From: Caprimulgus europaeus
Taxonomy: Eukaryota; Chordata; Aves; Caprimulgiformes; Caprimulgidae
Reading direction: 5' to 3'
Assembly (NCBI GenBank): GCA_907165065.1
Contig: OU015530.1
Coordinates: 43,960,965-44,024,964, forward strand
Length of the DNA stretch: 64,000 nt
Of this stretch, positions 48,058-61,900 are shown piece after piece. Under the pieces are notes generated by a model that did not search any database, was not told the origin of the DNA, and saw only the letters and a program-made list of their open reading frames with translations. Numbering within the stretch: the first letter of the stretch is position 1; each line of letters starts with the position of its first letter. The translations under genes and the position numbers were made by a program.

Positions 48058-48087
48058 TCAATACGCCACGGCCAACATGGCGGACAT
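48058..48087 (-). other. Upstream ORF (9 codons) in the possible EPC1 leader
   Basis: The frame MSAMLAVAY ends with TGA at 48058-48060. It has a weak first ATG (T at -3) and a better second one (G at -3). It is present in the mRNA only if transcription starts right of 48087. Confidence 0.35.
48074..48084 (+). promoter_or_regulatory. YY1-type motif AACATGGCGGA
   Basis: A core ATGGCGG match, about 230 bp upstream of the EPC1 start codon. If the transcription start is further right, the site lies in the 5' leader and its reverse complement supplies the second in-frame ATG of a short upstream ORF. Confidence 0.5.
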
Positions 48088-49010
48088 TAAACCTCGACTG
48101 GCCGCCTCTTTCAGCCAACCCCAGCGCCACAGCCATTCCCACACTGCATCGCGCAGGGGCGCGGGCACAGCGCCGCCCGGGGGAGAGCGCGCGCAGCGCG
48201 GGCACGGCAGCGCGGGCTCGGGAGCGCGGGAGAGCTCGGAGCGGCCGGGCAGGGGGCACGGAGCACGGCTCTGCGCGCGGGGGGTGGGGGCGCAGCTGCT
48301 CCCCGCGGGGCCCCGTCTCGCGTGGGGGGGAGGAAGCGGGGAGAGGCTGCTCCTCAGCGCGCAGGCAGGGCCGCTCCGCCCGCCTGTCTCGGAGCTGCGC
48401 CGGGGAAAGCGCGCTCGGCTCCTGCGGGGATAGGGCGGCTCAGCCGGCCCCACAGCCCCCGGTCCCCGGAGGGGAAGCCTCCCCGAGGTAACGGGAGTAA
48501 CGGCTTTCCCTGGCAGCCTCCGAGCTACGGGGAACCTGGGGAGCAGAAGCGGGGGAGAGCGGGAAAGTGCCGGCCCCGACCTTTCCGGTCACTCTGGGGC
48601 CGGCTGGGCGCCGGGCCGAAAGACAGCCTGCCCCGAGCGCTGAACTTACCCCGACCCGGGCGAGCGGCGGCGCGGCCGCCCGGTTCCCCTGCAGCGCGGC
48701 GGTGCCCCCCGAGCAACGCCGGAGCGGCGCCGGGCGGGGACTTCCGACTGCGGGGCGGCCGCGCGGCTGAGGGGCCGCCCGAGGCGAGGGAAACGCTCCT
48801 CGTCTCGGGGCCCGGCCCGAGCCCCGCGGCGGGCGGCAGCGGCCCCTGTCCCGTGGCGCCCGCGGGAGCGAGGCGGCACCTCCGGCCCCCTCAGCAGCAC
48901 CTGCCTGCCGGGCTCGGTCCCTCCCTGCATCGCGGAACCAAGTTCGCATTCGTGCTAAGTGAAGGAGAAACGCAGGCACCTCCCTGGAAACGCGAAGGAC
49001 GGTAAGAGCC

Positions 49011-52000
49011 GGTCACCTCCGCAACAACATGTCCAGACTGTTTCCCTGAGGCTTTCAGAAACTTGGGCTAGTAGCGAAGTGCAGACACGTGAACTAGTTT
49101 AACTCTTGCTTGGGTTTAAGTTACCAGTTACCCGTTACAAGCCAGCTCACGACAGGCAAAGGTTAGAGCTCATTCGAGCATGTCTCATTAGGTAAGCTCG
49201 TTTACGTCTCAATGATGTGATTAAACGGATGCAGTATTCTGCTATAAGCAAGCGACAGGGAAGGCGGAGTGTCACTTCTCTCAGTAGTGTCTCCACATGC
49301 TCAGCCATAAAAATGTCAAAACCCGTTTCTCCCGGGCCATCGCTAGAGCTGTCTAGTTAAGGAACACTTCACCTGCCTGTATACTTCACGTTCTTGCATT
49401 AGATCATAATGTAATTCTAGTTCTATAGTTAAATCGTAAATAAATACACCTTCTTGAAGTTATGTTTATTTTCATTAAAAAGTGTGGTTTGTTTAAATTT
49501 AAGCATCCCTCCACTTTTAAAGCCAAATAGTAGAATCAGTAGACAGAACTTGTTCTTTGTCACATATTACTCCTGGGAAATATAAGTTTCAGAAATAGGA
49601 CATACATGTAACAGAAGCATTATAAAAGCCATATTTTGCTTAGTAATTCTAAAAATCTGATATGTCTGTAATAGAAGCAATTTTTTTAAAATCACATCCT
49701 CTCTTTAATGACAATACCACACCATCCTCAACCTTAAACAACTCTCAGTCACTAGATGAAATATTGCTAGATGCAGTTGTTAACAGCAGTTTCAAGCCAA
49801 CTATTTGCATGTCTGACTTCCCCATAGGTCTCCCAGACTGTTTCACCTGCAAGTCATTTAGCTTCACAACCGGTCTGGGACAGGAAATTCTCTCTATTGC
49901 AAATGGGTAATGCAGTGGAAGACAGACAGCTGCTAGGGAGAATGAGACTTTTTTATTATTTTTTTACTTTTTTTTTTTTTTCTAAGAGAGGCTTGGGGTT
50001 TTGGTTTGGGATTTTTTTTTAAGATAGCGGCAAGAACTAAGGAATATCACTGCATTCATTTATATTTCAGTAGTTACATCAGAAGCGAATGTTAAAAACT
50101 GCATATTTCTTTTTATGCTAATTTTAAAGCTTAAAACACACACTACCTAGAAATAGTAATCCTAAAGTATTCTGAATATAAATTGCACATAAAGCATCTA
50201 CAGAGTTTTCCACAAATACTGAATAATTTAGTTTATTCAACTAGCAGACAGATAAGGTGATGACAAAAAAAAAAATAGCAATGGACTTTCATAGATTGGC
50301 TTTGACCTAAACCACTAAATTAAAATGAAATACCTGTCAGCTAAGCAAAAAATAAGGCCGTTAAATATAACTCTTCACTTCCACTGACAAGAGAAAAACA
50401 ATAAAGAAAAACAAAGTATAGAAAATATCCTGAACTACAAAGAAAGGATATTCAAGTTCAGACTTGTCCTTAGTTGACCTTTACATTTCTAACCTTACCA
50501 CTGGCTTGAGAAAAGTGCAGAACAAGCAGAATGGACAATAACGTTTGGATACAGACAGGACAGCATGCATTAAGAAAGAGTTTTGGCCTGAAATTCTTGA
50601 ACTCATCAGCTTTTAATGTTTGGCCAATAAAATAGATTGCATTTAACTGTTTTGTAGCAGAAGTTGATTACTTCTCAAAATTACCTAAAATCAAGTTGCT
50701 TCTTAGGTGAAAAGTGTGAAATTTGAAAACAATGCAACATTAGCCCTAATTTCTGTTCTGTAAAGGTGATAACAGGAAAAAGTATAGGACATAAACAGAC
50801 TGATGTTTCTATCTTAACCTTTCTTTTGGTTACAGTGTGCAGATATATTTTACATTTTGCCATTTTGTAGCATTTACCAAAATGCTTGCATTACATTTGT
50901 AGACATCACTGCTGCACTATGACAGTAGTTAATCTAAAATTGGTATGTTTTGCATAAGGACCAAAATACTCTTTGTTAGCTCTCAGTAAAAGATCAGTAA
51001 CTGTAAACTTAGTTGTTGTACCAAAATGCTATGTTTTTCCTTAATCCTCCAAAAATTAAATGTATCTATACTGAATTTCAACATGCAGAAGACGTATCAA
51101 TTTATGCTATATTATTTGTCCAGTTTATTAAGAGAACAGACAACATGATAGACAAACATGATCCAGTCTCTCTCTGCTTTAAAAGTGTACAATGTCTATT
51201 TTAAAAAGTTTAATGAACTATAAGGTAGCTGAAATACGATGAATAAGGCATTTGGAACTGCTGTTCTTTTTTTGTACAAATCACTGAAATTAGATCTTTA
51301 ACTCTGAAGGCATTTCTTTAAGACTCCAACTTTTTTGTGATCTCAGAATACTGAAGCAAAAGAACAAGCTTTACTAAAATCAAAGAACTTCGTACATCAG
51401 CCATGTAGGTGATAAATCATAACCATTTTGATACACATTCAAAAGTACTAAATTCAGACTAAGAATTAAAGGCTAAGATCCAACAACTTGAACCACACAA
51501 CTGTAGGAAGGGGTCTCTTGTGAAATCATCCAAATGAGGTTTGTGAAGCCCAAAAACTTAACTTGCCATTTTGTTTTGCAAGTTCTATATGCTGTTTGAT
51601 AAGTTTTTACAAATTTTAGTATTTATTTAATCTTATGGCTTAAAACCTCTCTGAGTCAAAGAAAGATTTTATATAAGTACGTTATATAAAGGTAAGTGTA
51701 AAATAAAGGAGATAAAGGTTGAAATAAAAGCCAATTTAGAGGCTGATGTTTAATATATAAGCTTTCTATTGTTCTACTTTTAAGAAAAGCCTGTTTATTT
51801 GAGAAAATAAATATCTACAGCAATACATAGTATTAACAGTGAACATTTGATGTCTCTCAACTCTCCAGTCTCACTTGAAGAGGAGGTTTGGTAGGGTTTT
51901 TTCCCCTGTTTTGTTCTTGGTTTTTATTAAACTTACTTCCTTCCTTCCCTTTCTCCCCAAAATAGTGATGCACTGAAATCCAGAGTCAAACTGGGATTAG

Positions 52001-53193
52001 AAATCAAGTACATTTGACCCCTTACATACGTTCATTTACCCTGGCCATACTTCTCTTGTACCTACTTAAAACTGTAGCAGACAACAACTAAAACCAGAAT
52101 ATATTAAAAGGTAAAACTTGTTTCTCATTTGCTAACCATTTAAAAATAGTTCTTGCATACAGAAGATAATACCATATTTTCATTAACTGAGGAATATGGT
52201 GAGTACACTAAACTATACACTAACTTGTATATCCATAAATATTTGTAGTTTTTAATTTCTCTCACTCTGGGACTACTTTACACCCTACTTCTACTATTGT
52301 AATGCTCACTAACTCGTTGTTTATTTATATAGCAATTTTGTTGACCTATTTTTTGCATTTTATCTCCATAAATGCTGACTACTCTGAACTGATAAAAAGT
52401 ATCTCTGGTCTTCTTTTTTTTTTTTCTCCCCACTTTCAATAATCAAGTATTAAGAAATTACACATTATGAAGTTACCATACTTAGGTTTCTTTCCAGAAT
52501 GACTTACTCTTAGGGGTATTTGGAATAATACAGGTGTCTCTTGTTCTGTAGTAAACTATTATGGATTCTGTATGTGTATACCTGGTTTACATTCGATAGT
52601 GATGCTTCTGTTCAAATTTGCTTCTCAGCCATCTTGTTGTTGTTGATGTTTTAGAACATTACAGATGGCTACATACTTTTAAATCATATCAGTGGGCTAC
52701 CTGGAGTTTGGATTCAAATGAGATAAACGTGGGCAAATATGACAGTAGAGGTTCTTCATTATTTTATAAAATGTCACATTACAGTAGTAAGTAGATGCCT
52801 ATATAAATTGTCTTAACAGCATGAAGATTTTGACCATAAATGAACAAATCTAATTCATAGTGAATTTCAACATGTTTGCTGATGTCAACTATCTGTTTAA
52901 AAAGAGCTAATGGAACTGTCAAGCATATTTAAAGAGTTCAAACACCATAATACAAAACTGGTGTAGAACACCTTTGTGATAACTGCTGCCATATTTTTGA
53001 AAGATAATTTAGTGTTTGATGGCTTTGGCATCTCAAAGAATGGTATGATATATTCACTTAGTTATTTTAGGTGCTCATGGTTGAGATGCAATAGGTACAA
53101 AGCTTCTTTAAAGTTCTTTCTGAATCACAATTTGTAGTGACCAAGTAAATCTCTTCATCAATTCTTGTCTCAATGAGGGGAGAGTCATTTGTC

Positions 53194-53197
<4 letters not shown>
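49011..53197. other. Intergenic, AT-rich, no gene recognised
   Basis: The sequence upstream of the EPC1 CpG island. Open frames are short and uncharacteristic. There are T-rich stretches at 49951-49981 and 50009-50021 and no recognisable interspersed repeat. Confidence 0.7.
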
Positions 53198-53242
<45 letters not shown>

Positions 53243-53247
53243 TTTTT
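53198..53247 (+). repeat. (AT)n microsatellite joined to a poly(T) tract
   Basis: About 14 AT units (53198-53225) run straight into 23 T (53225-53247). Both parts are expected to be length-variable. Confidence 0.95.
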
Positions 53248-54029
53248 CTGCAATGAACATGTACTGCATGGACACATCTTTTAGTTACCTTTTATTTTTT
53301 GCAAGCACTTCCAATCTACACTGCAGAATACTATATAGAGATAAGAAGGGGTAGTACTGCAATTAATTTCCTAGTTCCGTTACCTTCAACAGCTCGTAAG
53401 TGAACATAATCCTTTAGATGCCAAAGCTGCCTGAAAAAATAAGTTTGGAGATATAACAGCCTGGTAAAACCGCTCACAAGTGTTAAACATGAGCATGTGA
53501 TTTTTCCATTTTAAACCAAATGCTTGCTATTCTCATGAGCAGTATGTTACTAGAAATGACCAGTAAAGCAGCATTACAAAGCCAGTTGTGTCTTTAACAT
53601 TCAGAACAGAAACACAGAAGTTGTTTTCTTGCAACAAGACGTGAAGTTTTAACACTTTGTTGCAAGTGGTCATACTTAAAGCTGGATAAGGAATTACCCA
53701 TGGGATCAAGGGGTTTCACATTTTAAAACTACACACAGGAAATCACAAGGCAACATTATTTTGCATTAAGTAATACTGACAAAAACAAGATAGGCTGAAA
53801 TAAATCATACTTCTGTCATTTCTCAGACTCTCTGCATGGAACTATCACTTTGTAATATGTTGCCTTTGATAACAATATGGGTTTAAGATACTACGGTCTC
53901 ACTTTCTGCTCTGCCATTCATTCTTTCTCCTCCACAGCTGTGCTGCCCCTTCATTTTTATCAGCATAGTTACTTGTGGAGCTGCTCTGACTACAAGAGGG
54001 AATCAGGTAAGATACTTTTAACAACTCAG

Positions 54030-54051
54030 AAAAAAAAAAAAAAAAAAAAAA
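54030..54051 (+). repeat. Poly(A) tract, 22 nt
   Basis: An uninterrupted run of A. It could be the tail of an old retroposed sequence, but no parent gene is recognisable upstream and no flanking duplication was seen. Confidence 0.85.
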
Positions 54052-55936
54052 CCAAAAAACAACTACATAAATCAGAAGAAAAGCCACTTGAAAAGACACA
54101 TGTTGGAGTTATGTTCCCCTAGTAGCTACAGCTTACTGCCACTGCCCTCTTCCTTCACATGACCCAGTTTGTAAAGGCTACAGAATACAGTAGACTGGAG
54201 TGATAAAACATCCAAAAAGGATTTGAAAATTATAAAACTCCATATGCAATTTAATACACACTCAAACCAGTAATACTGGTCATATGCTATATTTGAAAAA
54301 ACCTACAAGACTAGTGTCTGAAGTAATCTGTAAGTGAAGGATTTCTTATTTTCTTTCAGGCTGATTATGTATCACTGTGTATGGGTGGGGTTTTATAGTT
54401 TCAAGTACATATATAACAGGAAATGTTTTGCCACATGAGTGAAAGGAGTTGGATACCAATTTAATGGTGTAATCTTACTTGAGGAATGTGTTGTCAGCCA
54501 TACTTATTCAAAAGTAGAGTCCAGCATCCTCAGGGAAAGTGTCTGACCCTGAAAGGTGTTATGCTACCGAGCTATATCCAAAAGAGGAGGAAAAGCCACT
54601 AGCCAGCGATTCTCCTACTGAGAAGAAACAAAGCTAAGAAAGGAGCAGTGAAACCTATTACCACATTTCTACTTTTGCAATTATAGCTAAGCTCTTAAAG
54701 ATGGTGAAGGCAGCTCCCTCCACAGAAGGAGCAGAAAGACTGCAAGAGGAACTAAAGACTTAGAATGATTAATTTACAGACTTGACATTGTCCCAACATG
54801 ACCTGTACAAATAGAGCCCACTTTACCATTCTCTTGCCTAAAATGTATCTGAAAGCACAAAGGGTTTGTGTGAGGCTTTTTAGTACTGTCAGAAAGGAAT
54901 TATCTTCCTTTATATGGCTTGTTTGGGAGACTCAAGTCATGTCAGGAAAACACATAATAGTGGAAGCGGTTATTCTGTTAGCTATAGCAGTGGTAAAGAG
55001 ACAAAAGTTATGCTGAGACTTCTGTATTGAAAGGTATCTTTACCTGTTTAAGTTTTACTGGATTCAGAATAGTTATACTAAGAATTGTAAGGGTTGAAAG
55101 ATGAGTGATTTAGGAGATTCTCCTTTACTCTTCCATAATATGTGTTCCCTCCAATATATGCTAGACACAGCTTGAATTCTTGCTTTAGTCATCCTGTCCA
55201 GCAACTCAGTTCTAAAAGATATTTTGTGGAACAGGCAGTAAGACAGACAAAGTTTTAAAATGCAACATTTTTGCTAAGTTTAAAAAAAAAAAAAGAAGAA
55301 AAAGAAGGGCAAAAAATAATCCAAAAGCATCTGACTTTATGCTCTTGGGTTTTTTAAAAACTTTTATTTAGAACATTTTGTATTCTGAAATACAAAACAA
55401 TAATAATATTAAAATAACAATTTATTCTTTCATGCTAATTTCTCTAAAACTTTATAGTGAAGAAAACCTGATCTGGGCAGACAGGCTAGCCGCCTCCTAC
55501 TTAGGCATGGACTTCTGCAAACATTGGTTTATAACACATGAATAATTTCTGAGTCAAGTGGAGTTAATCATATGATTATGTATTTCCAGTAGAAGAGCCA
55601 GCAGAAGGGCAAAAGTCTTACATTTTTCTTGCTGGAAATACAAAACCAAACCTAAACAAAATCCCACCCAACCAACAAAACCCAAACCAAATAAAAAAGT
55701 CCCACCTTCTCTTGCCAACACAACTGATAATTCACTAACTAAAGGGCTAAGTATAGATTACTTTTATATTCTGCATAGGATAAAGTGAAAGGCTAAAAAC
55801 AGAGAAGTCGAGAAATTACGGTTGTACATAGGTCTGACGGTAGGCACGGTGATGCACAGTGATGCACACTGTCCTGAATCCTTCAACTGACCATTAAGAT
55901 AAAATAGGAAAAAATATAAAATAAACCCCACCATAA

Positions 55937-55952
55937 ACACACACACACACAC
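55937..55952 (+). repeat. (CA)8 microsatellite
   Basis: A short dinucleotide repeat in intergenic DNA. Confidence 0.8.
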
Positions 55953-58900
55953 TGCATCACTACATAAACCTCAGGCTGCCACAGTGTTCACACACTAACT
56001 TGGGATAAACACCTGTACTGGGGACATGCTACGTTCCTTTGCATAACTTTAGAAAGTTTAATACTATCCTGTTAGTTGCGTGGCTCTTGGTATGTGCAAA
56101 TACATAGCAAATTCAACCTAGGTAAGCTCACATGCTCTAACTTCTTAAATTCTGTTTTTAAAATAAATAATTTACTTTAATACCTTACATTCCAAAGGTA
56201 GGATTTCTGTCTTGCAAGTCAATCTATGAAAATTATTTCAGGTGCTTCAGAGTTTCCGGATAGTATGATCAAGTATTTGCAGAACTTCAGAATTATACTG
56301 CTGGTGTTAAATAATGTGTTAAATAATGTGGAGTCTGATATCTACTCTATAACATCAAATGCTTTAAATTGCAGATCCTGAATTTGAATTGAAGTAGTAT
56401 ATCTGCTTGCCTCAGGTAATTCAGGACAATGTTGATTTATACCTAGATAGAAATTAGCTAGAAGTTGTTTGGTGCAGCAAAGTATACTTGCATCTTGGAA
56501 TGAAGAGGCATTTCCTAATGCACATGGTTTAGATGGGGGAGTGGCCAAGCACTTTTTTTTTTAATTAATGTTAATGAGATCTGCCCACCTACCTTATGAT
56601 TTCCAGATCAAATTAATAGGATTGTGTTATTAAGTATCTAATAAAGGCTATGCCATCTTTACTTAAGATAAATACATTTCTCCAAAGAAAGGAAAAAAAA
56701 ACCACAAACAACTCAGCTTTTGGATTTCAAAAGTCTGATGTTATTAGTTTGCAAGAGCACAACAAATCTTTCAACCCTTACGTAGTTTGACTAGTACTTC
56801 TAAATAAAGCATAAGATAGAATGTTAGAAAGATATTTGTCAAATTACAAATTAATCTCAATCATACCTATAACCAAACACTTGTATGCACACTTCAGAAA
56901 GGTCTAATAACTTTTTTTTTCCTAAGTGAAGAAAGCCAATGAACTGAGTTTGAATATATATATATCCAGCAGGGGAGGCTAGATCTAAATACAAAACTGA
57001 TCCAAGTGTTTTGTCTTTTTTTTTGTTTTGGTTTTGCTTTTAATGGTAGCATCAGAAGCATAAAAATTGAAAACTCTGATAGGGTTAAGCTGAAGAAAAT
57101 ACATTTTCAGAGGTCTTCCAGCATCTAGAGGATGCAAAAAAGCTTAAGAGAGTTGGGCAGATGTTGACAAGAAAAGAGTTTTAGCTCAGATGGAAATATG
57201 AAGTTGCTCAGAGAAATCATATTGGATTATATTAGATTATTTTCTCTATGTCTCTAATGTAGGTGGGCTCAGAAGACGACAGCTGATGTCATATCATTGG
57301 CATTTTCTTCTCCCGCCTCAGTGAAATCCCCAAGTGTGGTGTAAGGGCAACCCGAGAAGCACAACCAAGTGGACAGTATTTTTCTCAAATCATTTAGAGT
57401 ACAAGTAGTTCAGGCTTTCTGCCCCTCACCCCTCTCCAACAGGACACTCCATTCTCATTCTCTTATTAAATAATGTGTTAGTTTTACTGTTTTCTGCCAC
57501 TCTGGTGAACTGTCCAGGAGAAGACAGACCACTGTCAGTGACACAAGGGCCTGTGCACAGGCTGGGTACTAGTCACAAGTGCCAAGTCTGCTGAACTTCA
57601 TCTGATTTGTAAGCAACTCAAGAAGGGTGTTAGCCCAAAAGGACATGACATAATTAAAAAAATATATATATATCAGGGGAGAACCTAGAAGATGGGGAGA
57701 AAATCAGTTTCTCACATTAAAGTAGCTCATCTGCAAGCCTGGTTGATGAGATCTTCCAAATCCCACAGATTCCTGTGGTACCCCATTTTCAACTGGGAAA
57801 TGGTTTCAGAGATGACCAAAAAAATCATAATACTTTTTTGTGGAATCATTGTTCTTTATGTGATTATAAATTGATATGGGCCAAACAGAATGTGTGTATG
57901 TGGAGTCATCAGACCTAAGTTTCTTCCCCTCTGTTATCCAGAATGACTTATCTTTAAAAGATGCTGAATTGCAAATACACAATCACATTGTCTAAAGGCA
58001 TCACAATATTCTGTCTTGTATAGATACCTTTAAGACCATCAGAAATAACATAACTGCTCTTCATTATAACATTTGAAATTAAATTTTAAGTTTTCTTCAG
58101 AAAAAACTCTCTGAAACAAGTCACTAGGGTAACATGCCCTGTCTATGCCTGACATTACATATGAAAAGCTGTGAGGCAAAAGGACCCTTTGAAGAAATTG
58201 TCCTTTTAGCCATCAGGTGATGGCAGCACCAAGACTCCTAGTAAACAGATAACAAGACCTAAGGGGTGCCTGTAATGCTGAAAGGTCCGGATCCAAGTCA
58301 CCTGGGTTTTTTTAGCCTATTTGAACAAACATGGAAAACTCTCTCTTATTTGTGTTAATGAACATTGAAGCTGCACACATCTGTGAGGCCAAGGAGGTCT
58401 TGCTTACATTTAGCAAGTTTCTTAAAACTCTAAAGGGGAGCTAACTTTTAATTACCTAAATCATCTACAAGTCAGTATAAGCAAACACTAGGGCATGGAA
58501 TCTATCTGATTAAGTGCAGACATTCATATGTGACCTAGTCATACTAGGCAGATGGAGATCTGATCAGGATAATCAATGAAGTTTAAAATACGATTCATCT
58601 TGAAGCAGAAATCCAAAGTTTGGGGGTTTTTTTGTTTTGAGAGGGGTGTGTATCTTTTTGTTGTTTGTTTTTAAAGATGTGATTTACTTTACATGTTTCT
58701 TTTCAATGACTAGGATTACAGATTTAACAATACCCATCTAAAGTCAGGTGAAGCAAGTTCTACATTGAGTATTTATGATACAGTGATTCCAGTTTACTTG
58801 GAAGCCTGGTTTAATGCTAATCCATTGAAGAATGAGTTAACTCCACCTTACAGGTGGTTACCTAGACATCTGTCTTGTAGGTGTAGGTCCCAGAGAAAAA

Positions 58901-61900
58901 CCAAAATGGAACAAAAGAGGACTGCTCCTGGAGGAACAAGTACTCCAAGTACTTGGTCCTGCTCTCTGTTCATGGGGCTTCCTACTTTTTACATTTAAAA
59001 ATTACTGAGTAAAATCCATGAAGCAGCCCTGGAAACAGGGATGAGATCCAGCCTGCCTTTTTCCCCAGTTCCTCTGGGAATCCCAGTGCTCAACATATAG
59101 TAAAACCTAACTCCTTTTCCCTTTCCCTAGCATTTTTTGCTCCAAAGTGGTCCAGATTGTCTTTAACAACAGGAGATGGAGAGTCAGCATCCCACCATTT
59201 GAAACAATTTGCTTCAGGTTTGAATTCCCATGGACTGCAGAAGGCCTGGCATTTAGAGCTCCCACTATTCTTACTAGCATTCAAACCAACAGGCTTTGGC
59301 ATTTGTAACTTTTGTTTTCTGTTGTACGGTATTGTATGCCTCTGAGCAACTTGCCATTTAGCATCTGGGACCTCCATAGCAGCATCTCAACTCCCTGCAC
59401 AACCAGTGAAGACTAGTACTCACGTGTCATTTGGCAGTTCCGATCTCTCTCTGTTGTTTATACAGGAAGATAGGCATAAAGAGTAACTTTTATCAAATAT
59501 ACTTACTTTTTAAGCACTGTAATACCTACTTTAAGGGTCAAATTCTGACCACCAATTTCAGGCTCTAGCTATTATCAGTAGGGAATTCATGAAAAAAAAC
59601 ATCCTATTAAGGAAATTTGTAGTATTGGTATTATGTTGCTCCAGTGGCAACATGATACACTGGAAATGTCACTTAGCTAAGAATCTGGAAAAGTCTGTGG
59701 GAGCTGAAGCCACTGGTACGCGGTCATATGTGCCCAAAGCCTATTTTGTTGCTCACAAGAGCAAGCCAGAGAAGTTCTGTTTCAAAACACTGCTATTTCT
59801 CCCTGGATCCATACATTTACTAAAGCATTTAAAATCTAGGATTGTCTCAAGGATTTGAGGATCTCTACACTACAATGTGAATTAACTTCTTAAGCTGTTT
59901 GATAAAAGAGGAGAAATATGAAGAATGCTAAAAGGTGGAAGGGTGCACCAGCCATAGCAGTTTCCTTTGGCATATAGGAGGTAGAGCAGATTATTTCATA
60001 ACAGTGAAAAGCCTTGCAAATACCAGTCTGGAAGAAGTGTAGAGGGACCTAACTCTCTGTGATATGAGAGTCTGAAGCAAGAAATATATAATCCTTTATT
60101 CACAGCTGGGAAACAGGTGACTCTTGAAGCAAGTTTTTAAGAAGTTATTCATTGCTGTAACTCGATTCTGACATGTGTGATGTGGAGTACTACAGATAAC
60201 AAAGTTATGAAATAAGAAAGGTGAGAAACAAGACACTCTGTCACAAGATTTAGAACATAAAGATGCCTTTCCCCCCCAGCTTCTGAAACCTTGTTGAGTG
60301 TTGAATCAAGGAAACAATTAATAGTTTGGAACCCTCAAAAGGGAACAGCCAGGACTCCCAGCTGCCAAGGTATGTTATCACCCACAGGAAAACAGAGAAC
60401 ACAGTGATATATGAGTGAGTGAAGAAGAGTTATGGCTTCTTTTTGAACTGAGTCCCAAGTAATGTTCTTTTGTACCACTAGCACACATCTGGGGAACTGT
60501 CTTCACATTATTATTGGCTGACTTTGGAAGATGCTTACATCTGCCTGGGATCTACACATCTGCACTTCTATGACAATTGTAGACAGCCATCTTTGCCCTG
60601 TGTCTCTTACTTGAGTATATAATAATAGAAACATTGGTAGGGGGAATGTCATGAAGGCACACAACATTTTAATCAGTCAGGATGAGTTAAGATCTTGGAA
60701 GAGATTTTCTCGTTTACAGTAGAATGCTATACTTCAAATAATTTTAAGCCAGGAGAGCCAAGTATCTTCGAAAGTTATATGGAGTGAATATAGTGTTTCT
60801 ATGTAACAGGGAAACTGCATTAGGAGAAAAATAGGTTATTTTTGCCATCTTAGAGAGGGAGGGATATATAGGGGAAAAAAGTAAGAAATCCACCAAGGAA
60901 AAAAAAATTCCTATGTTTCAGGTCCCTGTATTCCAAAGAGGCATTTGAGAAGGAGTGGGGCGGGGAAAACACACCATCAAGATAGAGCCACTCATCGGTA
61001 ATGACTCTTCCAGGCATTTCTGCAGAAGATGCAAGAGGTACATTAATTGCTGTTTAGCTTTGAGAGGATGCTAAATCTGATTCAATTCTTATTCCTTATT
61101 GGCAACACATCTGCTGGTAACTATTTCTTATTCAACAATGGCTCAAAAAGAAAGCAGGAGAGAAGTGAGGAAACCACTGAATTGCAAAACATCAGCACTT
61201 CACTCCTGTCACCTATGACTTCCTGATAGGAGTGAGAACAGACACTTTCATCAGATGCAGCATCAAAGTTGCAAAACCATAACCAGTGTTAAAGACTAGC
61301 CCCAAGTGAATGGGAGAAAGAAGAGCAAACGTGAAGCAAGTGCCTGTTCAGCATTCGTGTTCTTGCTGACTTCACTGAGCTAGAAGCTGCCTCTGAGCAG
61401 CAGGATCACCAGTGATCAGGTCATTCATGGCCTGCATGCACAGGCTGCAGTCACAAGGAATCATCACTTTCATAGCCCGGGATGACAAGAGGAGCAGGAG
61501 CATGAAATTACTTTCAGTAGTTTATCGTTTGCTCAGTACAGTTGTCCATAGATGAGCAAACTGAACGTTGTTCTACACAATGTAAAGAAGAAAATGAAAG
61601 TTGTATCAGAATTACTCAGATGTAAATAACCCAGTGATTCTCTAAGATTTGTAATTATTGTAACAGATTCACCAATTGGCTCTACTCCCATTGGCGTAAG
61701 CCAAAATGCCAACCTTGTGATCTAGTGTTCAGGTCTCAGAGTGGAAGAAGTCCAAAATCCACATTCTCAGAGGGCCCATATCTTGATACTCATCCTCAAG
61801 ACCTAAGAGTTGTACCAAGGACACTGAAGATGTAATGGTCATATTGCACTGTCACAGGCCAACAGGATTATGCTCCAGCCAAGACTTCACAAAAGCAGAT

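Larger units (their letters stand above)
47850..48100 (-). other. EPC1: Probable EPC1 5' leader (extent inferred)
   Basis: The transcription start cannot be read from sequence. The segment directly upstream of the ATG is GC-rich without a 3' splice site right before the start codon, so the leader is probably continuous with exon 1. The right boundary given is an estimate. It contains two upstream ATGs (48087 and 47941). Confidence 0.45.
46980..49010. promoter_or_regulatory. CpG island, EPC1 promoter
   Basis: About 2 kb of very GC- and CpG-rich DNA with sharp edges against AT-rich flanks. It covers EPC1 exon 1, the start of intron 1, the 5' leader and the upstream promoter region. No TATA box is seen upstream of the start codon. 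YY1-type motifs (ATGGCGG) occur at 47385-47395, 47594-47604 and 48074-48084, and a palindromic E-box at 47406-47415. Such a dispersed housekeeping promoter fits a ubiquitous chromatin factor. Long open frames on both strands here follow from GC richness and are not genes. Confidence 0.93.

Noticed and set aside
46836-49005. Long open frames on both strands (up to 356 codons) across the CpG island
   Set aside because: They overlap one another in all frames, are rich in Pro, Arg, Gly and Ala from GC-rich sequence, and have no recognisable domain. The only supported coding part is EPC1 exon 1.
54030-54051. Processed pseudogene ending in the A22 tract
   Set aside because: No coding remnant upstream and no flanking direct repeats could be seen.
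59090-59858. 95-codon minus and 89-codon plus frames as intergenic genes
   Set aside because: Neither resembles a known family and no poly(A) tail, flanking repeat or splice site suggests a retrocopy or exon.
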